Shown here: in pieces, positions 40,519 to 48,552 of the stretch
Position numbering within the stretch: the stretch's first letter is position 1
Layout: every line of letters starts with the position of its first letter
NCBI RefSeq assembly: GCF_001729245.1
Contig: NZ_CP015217.1
Span: forward strand, 677,501 to 741,500
DNA from: Leptospira tipperaryensis
Lineage (GTDB): Bacteria; Spirochaetota; Leptospiria; Leptospirales; Leptospiraceae
Length of the DNA stretch: 64,000 nt
Direction: 5' to 3'
Program-made: the position numbers and the translations under genes
The notes under the pieces: generated by a model
What the model saw: only the letters and a program-made list of their open reading frames with translations
Told to the model about the DNA's origin: nothing
Databases searched by the model: none

Positions 40519-41544
40519 GTGGTGAAACAGAAAAGACCGATTCTCTATTACCCGGAAGGGACCACGGGCGCGAAGGAGATTTTTTCCCACTTAGAAAGAT
40601 TCGACATTCGCTCCTACACGTCCGATCAAATCTCTCGACTGGACGGGGAAGAACCGGAGATACTCATAGCCAATACAAGGCTGAAAGTAAACAAGGACGC
40701 GGTTCAAAAATATCAGACGGTAAGAATTTTTGCGACGGTAAGTTCAGGCACCGACCACGTAGATTTTGCGGCTCTCAAAGAAACCGGAAGAATTTTTTTG
40801 AACGCCCCCGGTTGTAATGCGACTTCGGTTGCAGAATATTGTTTCGCCGGTCTGAGAAGTCGATTTTCCGAAGAAGAACTCGGAAGTCTTAAGGTAGGAA
40901 TGATCGGTCACGGTCATACAGGAAAAGAATTTTATAAAATTCTAAAGTCGCGCAAGATCGAATCCGTTTTTTACGATCCGTTTTACAAAGCGGAATCGTC
41001 ACCTCTGAAGGAAGTTTTGAATTCCGATATCGTAAGTTATCACGTTCCTCTGACAAAAGAAGGTTTGGAACCGACTTTTCGGATGATCACAAATACGATC
41101 GTCGATTCTTTCAAAACAAAAACCGTTTTTATCAATACGAGCCGCGGAGAAATTTTTACTCCGGAGGCATTTTTGAAATTGCTGGAAAGAGAAGATATAT
41201 TCAAAATTTGTGATGTATTTGATCCGGAACCTCCAACCGAAGAATTCGGAGCCGTTTTATCGAAAGCAAAAAATTCCATCTTTACTCCTCATATCGCGGG
41301 TTACAGCCAGATCGGAAGAATGAGCGGAACACATCGTGTCGCGGAAAAGTTGTCGATTCTTTACGAGGACAAGCCCTTACCTCCGCTCGAATTCTTTTTA
41401 GAAACGAAAGGGGAATTTAAAACGGAAACCTTTCTTTTGGAAGAGGATCGTCTTTTAAAGGAATCTTGGAAGAATGGTGATTCGAGTTATTTTGAAAGAA
41501 GACGAAATTCTTATCCCGTCCGATTGGACTGGGGTCTTGTGTAA
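40519..41544 (+). CDS. D-isomer 2-hydroxyacid dehydrogenase, PdxB-like
   Basis: A 341-residue NAD-dependent dehydrogenase. FLNAPGCNATSVAEYCFAGL near 92-111 and the C-terminal YFERRRNSYPVRLDW stretch resemble erythronate-4-phosphate dehydrogenase PdxB, used in pyridoxal phosphate synthesis. The Rossmann motif is GMIGHGHTGKEF near 134, and the catalytic Arg, Glu and His are in NTSRGE, DVFDPEPP and TPHIAGYS. The general D-hydroxyacid dehydrogenase family is certain; PdxB is likely. It starts at GTG 40519 and is divergent from the lipase-chaperone gene. Confidence 0.8.
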   Translation: MVKQKRPILYYPEGTTGAKEIFSHLERFDIRSYTSDQISRLDGEEPEILIANTRLKVNKDAVQKYQTVRIFATVSSGTDHVDFAALKETGRIFLNAPGCNATSVAEYCFAGLRSRFSEEELGSLKVGMIGHGHTGKEFYKILKSRKIESVFYDPFYKAESSPLKEVLNSDIVSYHVPLTKEGLEPTFRMITNTIVDSFKTKTVFINTSRGEIFTPEAFLKLLEREDIFKICDVFDPEPPTEEFGAVLSKAKNSIFTPHIAGYSQIGRMSGTHRVAEKLSILYEDKPLPPLEFFLETKGEFKTETFLLEEDRLLKESWKNGDSSYFERRRNSYPVRLDWGLV

Positions 41545-41590
41545 AAAATTTTCCTCTTGGCGATGAAATCGATTTTTCAAAGCGGATTTG

Positions 41591-41625
41591 TCCGTGATTC
41601 TACGGATTGGCGGACTTAAAGTCCG
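41591..41625. terminator. Two hairpins between convergent genes
   Basis: TCCGT/ACGGA (41591-41595, 41602-41606) and CGGACTT/AAGTCCG (41611-41617, 41619-41625) lie between the convergent dehydrogenase and glycosylase genes. Likely transcription end signals for one or both. Confidence 0.5.
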
Positions 41626-41731
41626 TTTCAAGACAAATTTTACGGTGATACTTTGTCGGAACAAGTTTGATTTTTCATTTGATTTTTACGTTAGGCAAAA
41701 CGGAACCGAAGTTTTTTCGAAAGGAATGGAT

Positions 41732-42562
41732 CTAAACGTTTCCCCAGTCGATAAACTGTTGTCCTTTTGATTGTTGGCAGTTTGGACAAAAGAAAGAATC
41801 ATAACCTAAGACGTTTGCCCTTCGAATCGTAGTTCCACAAACGGGGCAGGGTTCGTTTTTACGATTTCTGACTTTAACGTGGTCGCGAACTTTCACTTCT
41901 AAAGGCGCGTTTTTCTTTCGAATATAATCGATCGAAGTGAAAAGAACTTCTTTGATACTTTTGTAGAGTAGGGATTTATCTTCCGGTGCGAGTTGATTGC
42001 AGGGAGTTTTCGGATGAATTTTTGCAGCGAAAAGGACTTCGTCCGCATAAGCATTTCCTAATGCACTCAGTTTGGTCTGATCCATCAAAAAGACTCTGGT
42101 CTGTTTTCGACTTTTGTCCATCAGCTTTAGAAAGAGTGATTCCGTAAATTCTTCGGAGAGAAGATCGACTCCTTGCTCTTTGTATTTTGGAATTTGTCCC
42201 AATTCTTCCGGCTTCAAAAAATAGACCTTTCCCATTCTCGTGTCGTCCATATAATTCAGGACGGGACCGTCCGTATTAAACCGAATACAAAGATCCTTTC
42301 GTTTGTATTTTGGATCCAGGGAAAATCGACCGGATAACATCGGATGAATGACTATATTCATTTTTTCGAATGCGAAGTTGAGAAAGGGTCCGTGTCTTTC
42401 TATTTTTTGGAAAACGGCACCCTTGAATGCGGTTTCCAAGGCTCCGCCGGTAAGATCGCGGACTACGATCGGATCGACGACCTCGATGGATTCGATTTTT
42501 CGATCGATCAACTCGGGAATGAGTCTTTCTTGAATGATGACTAGATCCGGGAGTTCGGGCAT
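41732..42562 (-). CDS. Fpg/Nei-family DNA glycosylase, divergent
   Basis: A 276-residue Fpg/Nei protein. It keeps the N-terminal Pro2-Glu3 nucleophile and acid (MPELPD), the H2TH segment LSALGNAYADEVLF near 165-178 and the zinc finger CPVCG...CPNCQ near 240-264. Two positions differ from E. coli Fpg: the conserved Lys57 region (RRAKYL) reads RHGPFL, and the zinc-finger Arg258 (QRATFYC) reads GYDSFFC. Base excision with AP-lyase chemistry should be possible, but 8-oxoguanine may not be the preferred lesion. Confidence 0.85.
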   Translation of the reverse strand: MPELPDLVIIQERLIPELIDRKIESIEVVDPIVVRDLTGGALETAFKGAVFQKIERHGPFLNFAFEKMNIVIHPMLSGRFSLDPKYKRKDLCIRFNTDGPVLNYMDDTRMGKVYFLKPEELGQIPKYKEQGVDLLSEEFTESLFLKLMDKSRKQTRVFLMDQTKLSALGNAYADEVLFAAKIHPKTPCNQLAPEDKSLLYKSIKEVLFTSIDYIRKKNAPLEVKVRDHVKVRNRKNEPCPVCGTTIRRANVLGYDSFFCPNCQQSKGQQFIDWGNV

Positions 42563-42873
42563 ACGGGCGATTGGATTCTATTTTTTTACTTTCGTCAAGA
42601 AGTTGTCCGTGTTTGAATACGCGAATTTTATTGCCCTTCCCCATACTTCTTCTAAGAATAAAATAGATTCTTCTTTCATTTCGGCTTAGAAAAAATCAAA
42701 GCGGAAACGAAAAATACCTAAGTATTCCATGATTGAAAACTTTTTTTGAAAACTGCTTGTTTATTTCCTGAAAATCTTATTCTCTTGAGTTGAAAAGAGT
42801 GAGGACGTCCGCGAAACAAATTTTGAATTTTCTAGATCTTTGCCGCCGGAACCTACTCGAAAAGGAGCATCGT
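42563..42873. other. Intergenic region, nothing recognised
   Basis: AT-rich divergent gap between the glycosylase and the small lipoprotein gene. It should contain both promoters. An open frame running into the lipoprotein from 42790 has no ribosome-binding site. Confidence 0.4.
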
Positions 42874-43236
42874 ATGAAACGTATTCTTGGTATCATTCTG
42901 ATTTCTACATTTGCAAATTGTTTGCTCGTCGATTCCTTAGGTCTGGAAACGAGATATAAGGGTAAAGAAGCCAAACAAAAGATTGCGGACGCGATCAACA
43001 AAGTCGCTTCCGTGAGAAAAGCAGCGGGTTTTGTGGATACTCCGGAAGAATCTCTCGTGTTTCTTTTGGCTCCGGACTTCGCAGGTTTTGAAGACGATAA
43101 ATATTATCCGAAAGTAAGAGTCGACGATTGTGCTAAAAAAATTATTTCTCCAACGGGAGCGATCGTATCTCCCTTGCTTCCCATTCTATTTGATTGCAAT
43201 TTAGATCCGGACGGAATACTGCTTCAGAACGAATAA
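42874..43236 (+). CDS. Small leptospiral lipoprotein
   Basis: A 120-residue protein: signal MKRILGIILISTFANC with a lipobox Cys at 16, then LLVDSLGLETRYKGKEAK and a helical/beta body with a Cys pair (DDCAKKI, LFDCNL) that may form a disulfide. The layout resembles short leptospira-specific lipoprotein families with a conserved D-x-x-G after the Cys, but the family is not certain. AAAAGGAG lies 6 bases before ATG 42874. Confidence 0.7.
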   Translation: MKRILGIILISTFANCLLVDSLGLETRYKGKEAKQKIADAINKVASVRKAAGFVDTPEESLVFLLAPDFAGFEDDKYYPKVRVDDCAKKIISPTGAIVSPLLPILFDCNLDPDGILLQNE

Positions 43237-43266
43237 AACGAATAAGGCCGATTCTTAAATTATTGT

Positions 43267-43330
43267 TTGACATTTCTTGATTCATGGTGTGCAATTGCAC
43301 ATGTGCAGATACATATGTGTATTTGCACAT
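43267..43330 (+). promoter_or_regulatory. Promoter with two palindromic operators for the second thioesterase operon
   Basis: TTGACA (43267-43272) and TGCAAT (43290-43295) with a 17-base spacer form a plausible promoter. The -10 box lies in a perfect 14-bp palindrome TGTGCAATTGCACA (43288-43301). Immediately next to it, 43301-43330 is a 30-bp palindrome with 13 of 15 pairs matched and ATGTGCA/TGCACAT ends. Both share TGTGCA/TGCACA half-sites, as expected for a dimeric regulator. The MarR protein encoded in this operon is the natural candidate. Confidence 0.7.
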
Positions 43331-43349
43331 AAAAGTTTTGGAGGCCTTT

Positions 43350-43880
43350 ATGCTTTCTACGTTGGACAGAACTGAATTATCTCCTTCCGGTCTTTACAGG
43401 ATTCGTTTTCAGGATTGTGATCCTTTCGGGCATCTCAACAACGCTCGTTATATGGATTACTTTTTAGAGGCGAGGGAAGATCACCTGAGGGATTTTTACG
43501 GATTCGACTTGTTTGAACATTCTTCCAGAGAAGGAAAGTCCTGGGTGGTGACTCGAACCCAAATCGCGTATCTCGAGCCCGCTAAACAGAGCGATCTGGT
43601 TCGGATCGTTACGAGACTGGTTTCCAGGAGCGACGGTGGAATTCGAAACGAAGATCTGATGTATGATCAATCCGGAAAAAAATTAAAGGCTATGTTATGG
43701 ATTGATTTTGCTTTTATAGATCTTAAAAGAGGGAGACCGACCCGGCATGGAGAGGACTTGAATCAGTTTTTCAATTCCGTCCTCTATTCGGATCCCGGAC
43801 TACAAAATGCAAATTTTGAAGAGCGCGTTCGAGAGATGAAACGAACTATGGCTCCGGGAATGGAAGCGGTTCCCGCATAG
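43350..43880 (+). CDS. Acyl-CoA thioesterase, hotdog fold, paralogue 2
   Basis: A 176-residue hotdog-domain protein. IRFQDCDPFGHLNNARYMDY at residues 18-37 has the same D-x-D-x2-GH-x-NN signature as the protein at 4338, with Asp24 in the catalytic position. It should cleave acyl-CoA thioesters. ATG 43350 with GGAGG ten bases upstream is the start; the longer frame from 43284 begins inside the operators. Stop to the MarR start is 20 bases, so the two form an operon. Confidence 0.86.
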   Translation: MLSTLDRTELSPSGLYRIRFQDCDPFGHLNNARYMDYFLEAREDHLRDFYGFDLFEHSSREGKSWVVTRTQIAYLEPAKQSDLVRIVTRLVSRSDGGIRNEDLMYDQSGKKLKAMLWIDFAFIDLKRGRPTRHGEDLNQFFNSVLYSDPGLQNANFEERVREMKRTMAPGMEAVPA

Positions 43881-43900
43881 AATCAATTCGGAGAATTTTT

Positions 43901-44410
43901 ATGGTTAAGAAAGTGGAATCTACGGTTTTAAAAAAATCTTCAAAAAAAGAATCTTTGAAACCTACTCGAGATGAACTCTTGACCGTAGGTTTGGGATGTC
44001 TCAACTTCAATTTGAAAAGGGCATCCCGAGCCATTGCTCAATACTTCGATCACGTTCTGGATCCGGTTGGTCTAACCTCCGCACGTTTTAATATTCTTAT
44101 GACTCTGGGAACCACGGAAGGAATGGAGTTGGCTCCGATGGCGGATCTCCTGGTTTTGGATCGGACTACTCTTCTTCGGAATTTGGAACCTTTGGAAACG
44201 TTAGGCTACATCAAGGACATTCCTTCGGAGAATAAAAGGGCTAGAAAGGTCGCCCTTACCGAAAAGGGTTGGGACGCGCTCCGTCTGGCGTATCCGGTTT
44301 GGAAAGTGGCACACGATCACGTTGTTCAAAATCTCGGCGTTCCGGAATGGAAATCCATTATCAAAGGTCTTAGAACAATTTCCAAAAAAAGAATATTCGA
44401 AAATTCTTAA
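43901..44410 (+). CDS. MarR-family transcriptional regulator
   Basis: A 169-residue winged-helix regulator with a Lys/Ser-rich N-terminal tail of about 25 residues. DNA-binding helices are near 65-100 (GMELAPMADLLVLDRTTLLR), with the wing near 110-125 (IPSENKRARKVALTEKGWDA). MarR proteins bind short palindromes as dimers and let go on binding aromatic or acyl ligands. Being second in the thioesterase operon, it probably represses its own operon at the TGTGCA palindromes. GGAG precedes ATG 43901. Confidence 0.9.
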   Translation: MVKKVESTVLKKSSKKESLKPTRDELLTVGLGCLNFNLKRASRAIAQYFDHVLDPVGLTSARFNILMTLGTTEGMELAPMADLLVLDRTTLLRNLEPLETLGYIKDIPSENKRARKVALTEKGWDALRLAYPVWKVAHDHVVQNLGVPEWKSIIKGLRTISKKRIFENS

Positions 44411-44431
44411 TCGTTTATCGATCTGTTTTGT

Positions 44432-47400
44432 CTACGCCAACCACTTTAAGATGACCTTGGTAAAATCGGCTTGGACCGCGGGTTTGCTTACGTAGTCGTC
44501 CATTCCGGCTTCGATACATTTTTCTCTTTCTCCGGATACGATTCCCGCGGTGAGCGCGATGATCGGAACCCTTCGCTCCATTTCCAAACCTCGAATTGCG
44601 AGCGCGGCTTCGTATCCGTTCATCTCCGGCATTTGGATATCCATAAAAATCAGATCCGGCATCGACTTTAAGTTTTGTTCGACCGCCTCGAGTCCGTTGC
44701 CCGCCTCTACGATTTTTGCGGCGGGAAGAATTCTCGCGATGATACTTTTGGTGAGAAGCATGTTGACGGGGTTGTCCTCGGCGATCAAAATTTTAACAGC
44801 CTTCCGAATTGCGGGAGTTGCCTCTCCTGTTTTGATTTCGCTTTTTTGCGAATAAGGTTTTTTAAGAATCTGGTTTCTTCCGATCAGATCGTAGAGTTCG
44901 CGGATATATATCGGTTTTGTGATCACTTCTTGAATTCCGATCGCCTGAGATTCTTCGATCGTACTGGAATCGTCGGAGGCGCTGCTCAACAGAATGATAG
45001 GTTGTTCTTCCGCCGGAACGTCTAGTTTCTGACGTATGATTTTTGCGGTTTCTATTCCGTCCATAAAAGGCATGTGGTAATCCAACAAGACGAAGTCGTA
45101 ACGATTTCCGGAAGAAATCTTTTCAATCGCTTCGGTCCCGCTCCTTACTAGTTCGCAGGGAATATTCGATAACTTTAACATCTCTTCCAAAATTTTTCGA
45201 TTGTTATCGTTATCGTCCACGATCAATATATTTTTGACGGTTTCAAACCGGGGCCATTGATTTGTTTGGTTTGATTCTAAGATTTCCATTTTGAGATCGA
45301 AGAAAAAAGTGCTTCCGACTCCGATCTTACTTTCTAACTCCAACTTGCTTTTCATCATCGCAAGAATTTGATTCGAAATCGTAAGTCCCAAACCTGTTCC
45401 GCCGAATCTTCTCGTAGTCGAGGCGTCTTCTTGAGAGAATGCGTCGAAAATTCTTTTTTGATTTTCTTGGGCGATTCCGATTCCTGTATCACTTACTGAA
45501 AATCGGAGAACGGATTCCTTTTCGGAGACTTTCTCGAGGACTTCGATTTTAAATTCGATCTCGCCTTCTTCCGTAAATTTGATCGCGTTGCTAAAAAGAT
45601 TTACGATGATCTGTTTTAAACGAACATTATCCGTGTTTACGAATTTTGGAACCGAAGGATATATATTTACGAGCAATTCCAAATTCTTTTTGTGAGCCTG
45701 AAATTTGATCGTATTTACGACTTGGCTTCCCAATTCCAGAACGTCGGTCATCTCATAGGAGAGTTCTAATTTTCCGGCTTCAATTTTAGAAAAATCTAAT
45801 ATATCGTTGATGACGTCGAGCAACGATCCGGCGGATTGATAAACGGTCATCATATACTGATGTTGAGTCGCGTCTAAATTCGTTCTGAGTAACAAGTCCG
45901 TAAATCCTATGATTCCGTTGAGAGGTGTTCTGATCTCGTGGCTCATGTTCGCCAAAAATTCGGATTTTGCGCTGCTCGCTCTTTCTGCGACTATCTTTGC
46001 TTTTTTGAGTTCTTCCCTTTGCTGACAACTTTCGGTGATATCCTGAGTGAACATCATGATTCCTCCGATCGTTCCGTCCAATTGATACCAAGGCCGAACC
46101 TCCCATCTCAGATATTGATCCTGTTCCCAGCCTGCGGGTCTCCAGACGTCTTCGTCGTTCTTTAGAACTTCTCCGGAAAGACATCTTTGATGTGTCTCTT
46201 TCCATTCTTGAGAAATGTTTGGAAATACTTCGTAATGAGATAAGCCTAAGATGTCTCGACCTTGGAGATGATATTCCGCGAGCCATCTTTCACTGACTGC
46301 GATGTATTTGATTTCGGTATCGAGCATCGCAACTGCGGCAGGCGCGTGTTCGACGAAAGCGAGTAATCTGGATCTTTCCATAAAGAGGGCGATCTCGGTT
46401 TTTTTTCTCTCGTCGATGTCGTATATGGCTCCGTAGATTCTTATACAGATTCCGTTTTCAAATTCCGCGTTGGCTACGGAACGTACCCAGAGTTCGTTTC
46501 CTTTTGCGGTAACCAATTGCATTTCGATATCGTATGGGATTCCGTTCGTGATTAGTTTTTCGACCGCCTCGCTTACTTTTGTTCTGCTTTCTCCTTCTTT
46601 TACGAATCGAAGTCCGTGCTCGATCGTAGGTACGAAGTCGGCCGGAACCTCGTGCATTTCTTTTGTAACAGAGGACCAAGTGCCTATCCCCGTTTTTAAG
46701 TCAGCGTCCCAGGCTCCGATCCTGACAAGTTTGCTCGTTTGTTCCAAAAGTCCCTTGGCTTTTATCAACTCGCTCTCAAAATTTTTACTCTCTGTGATAT
46801 CGTAAGTAAGAATCATAACGGAATAATCCGGGAGATCGAGAGGTAGGGCCGTTACTTTTGTCCAGATAACCGATCCGTTTTCGATTTGAATCCCGACAAC
46901 CTCGTCTTTGACGACGTAATTTTTGGTTCTTGCTTTGTAACTCGGAAGTTCTTCCAAGCTGTAACGGGTCCCGTCTGCTTTATAGTAAATTCTGTTTTTA
47001 TAATATCCCTTTTCCAATCTTTCATTATCGATCGAAAGGATCTGTCCCAGCGCCGGATTGATTTTGACCACATCGTGATTATGATTTAATAAGGTTACGC
47101 CGACTGGAAGGGATTCAAAAAGAGTGTTTAACTCGATCTCGCTCTTTCGCAAAAGTTCGGTGGTTTGTTTGATCGAGGTTATATCGTTAACGATCACAAA
47201 AAAACCGGCAAGTTTTCCGTCTTTTATATCCGGGATGTATTGGGCGATTGTCTTTTTAGCGGGTTTACCTTCCGGCATCGGAATTGTTCTTTCAAAACTT
47301 TGTTCCTTTCCTTGGAGCACATTTTCGATGTAGGGAAGATTTTGTTCGTAGAGTGATTCTCCTAAAATTTCACGAATATGTTTTCCTAAAATATCCTGGG

Positions 47401-47932
47401 GCGCCATTCCAAACCATTGAAGATACGCTTCGTTTGCAAACCGGTTTATTAGGTTCGCGTCCCAGTAACCGATGAGAGCGGGTAAGGCGTCCAAAATCGA
47501 TCGAAAGTATTCGTTTAAATTTTCGGAGGTTTTCGTTTTTAGAATTTTTTCCGAATCGTCTACTCCGCCTAATAATAAGTAGGCGATGCCTTCTTCGTTA
47601 CGGAGAATTTTTATATGGCTCTTAAGGAGAGTGAGGTTTGATTTTGATCGAAAGGAAAAAAGCCCATCGGTTTCGGTAGAATTACCTTTTTTGACTTTGC
47701 CGGCGAGTTGATCCATTTCTCGGATCGTTTCTTGGGTCAAGATAGAGCCGTGATTTTCGAAAGACGGTTCGTAATCGAGGGTTCTTAAAAATCTTCTGTC
47801 ACACCAAAAATTCTTCTCTGATTCTAAATCTAAAATCCACAATCCGTCTAACGCTCGATTTTGAATCCAATCAAAGAGTGTAGAATCTTTTTGAATCCAG
47901 AGATGTAGTTCCTGTTCCAGGGAATTTGGCAT
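44432..47932 (-). CDS. Soluble hybrid histidine kinase: five PAS, two receivers
   Basis: A 1166-residue cytoplasmic hybrid kinase with no membrane helix. Five PAS-like units lie at about 10-115, 150-265, 275-390, 400-515 and 525-645. HisKA carries NMSHEIRTPLNG near 678, and the ATPase domain runs near 780-895. Receiver 1 starts ILIVDDNDNN near 912 with LLDYHMPFMDG; receiver 2 starts ILIAEDNPVN near 1050 with FMDIQMPEMNG. The His-to-N-box distance is the standard 117 residues. The output is unknown, since no phosphotransfer domain or partner is adjacent. It ends 21 bases from the convergent MarR gene. Confidence 0.92.
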   Translation of the reverse strand: MPNSLEQELHLWIQKDSTLFDWIQNRALDGLWILDLESEKNFWCDRRFLRTLDYEPSFENHGSILTQETIREMDQLAGKVKKGNSTETDGLFSFRSKSNLTLLKSHIKILRNEEGIAYLLLGGVDDSEKILKTKTSENLNEYFRSILDALPALIGYWDANLINRFANEAYLQWFGMAPQDILGKHIREILGESLYEQNLPYIENVLQGKEQSFERTIPMPEGKPAKKTIAQYIPDIKDGKLAGFFVIVNDITSIKQTTELLRKSEIELNTLFESLPVGVTLLNHNHDVVKINPALGQILSIDNERLEKGYYKNRIYYKADGTRYSLEELPSYKARTKNYVVKDEVVGIQIENGSVIWTKVTALPLDLPDYSVMILTYDITESKNFESELIKAKGLLEQTSKLVRIGAWDADLKTGIGTWSSVTKEMHEVPADFVPTIEHGLRFVKEGESRTKVSEAVEKLITNGIPYDIEMQLVTAKGNELWVRSVANAEFENGICIRIYGAIYDIDERKKTEIALFMERSRLLAFVEHAPAAVAMLDTEIKYIAVSERWLAEYHLQGRDILGLSHYEVFPNISQEWKETHQRCLSGEVLKNDEDVWRPAGWEQDQYLRWEVRPWYQLDGTIGGIMMFTQDITESCQQREELKKAKIVAERASSAKSEFLANMSHEIRTPLNGIIGFTDLLLRTNLDATQHQYMMTVYQSAGSLLDVINDILDFSKIEAGKLELSYEMTDVLELGSQVVNTIKFQAHKKNLELLVNIYPSVPKFVNTDNVRLKQIIVNLFSNAIKFTEEGEIEFKIEVLEKVSEKESVLRFSVSDTGIGIAQENQKRIFDAFSQEDASTTRRFGGTGLGLTISNQILAMMKSKLELESKIGVGSTFFFDLKMEILESNQTNQWPRFETVKNILIVDDNDNNRKILEEMLKLSNIPCELVRSGTEAIEKISSGNRYDFVLLDYHMPFMDGIETAKIIRQKLDVPAEEQPIILLSSASDDSSTIEESQAIGIQEVITKPIYIRELYDLIGRNQILKKPYSQKSEIKTGEATPAIRKAVKILIAEDNPVNMLLTKSIIARILPAAKIVEAGNGLEAVEQNLKSMPDLIFMDIQMPEMNGYEAALAIRGLEMERRVPIIALTAGIVSGEREKCIEAGMDDYVSKPAVQADFTKVILKWLA

Positions 47933-48552
47933 ATACGTAGATTTTGACGGATGAGACTCGGAGGATAAGGATCGAGGATTCTATAAACGAGAAAAAAAAT
48001 TCCAAGTCAAATGAAAATTAATTCTCTTTGCAGGGGATTTCGAATCGAAGAAGATTCTTACATAAAAAAGAAGGCGAGTCTCAATTTTGATCTATAAATA
48101 AGAATCGGTCTCGAGCTTCTTTTAATTCCTTTTTGTTCAATTTATGTCAAAATCAAGCTCCTTTCCGACCTTTTTTAATCCGAGAATTCTATCGCTTTCC
48201 GTTTTGCAGAAACGATTAAATTTAATGCCTGGTATCTCCTAAGTCAAAAAATTTCAAGATCCGCTGCGAAAAAAAGATTCTTCGAATTTAAGTAAGAATA
48301 TTCAAAAAATTGAATTTACTTCTAAGAATTCTCCGGTATTCTTATATGCCTGCGGGAGTGATTTAAAATCGTTTTCCGTTATGTTCCTATTTTTATTTTC
48401 GTCGATTTAAAAATCTTAATCCTTTCGCTTTAGAAATATAGAAAATAATCGGAAATGATGCGAGATATTTTTAAAAAAATAAATTTTATATAAATCACGC
48501 TTTGCTTCCATATGATTTCGTGCAAAAATGGTGCCCCGATTCCCCTAAAATC
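47933..48552. other. Long divergent intergenic region between two kinase genes
   Basis: About 620 AT-rich bases between divergent histidine kinase genes. Both promoters must lie here, but no convincing -35/-10 pair, strong palindrome or RNA gene was recognised. The length is unusual for this window. Confidence 0.45.

Noticed and set aside
31311..47932. Possible duplication of the 31311 and 44432 kinases because both are 1166 residues
   Set aside because: Domain order, membrane segments and His-to-N-box spacing differ; equal length is coincidence.
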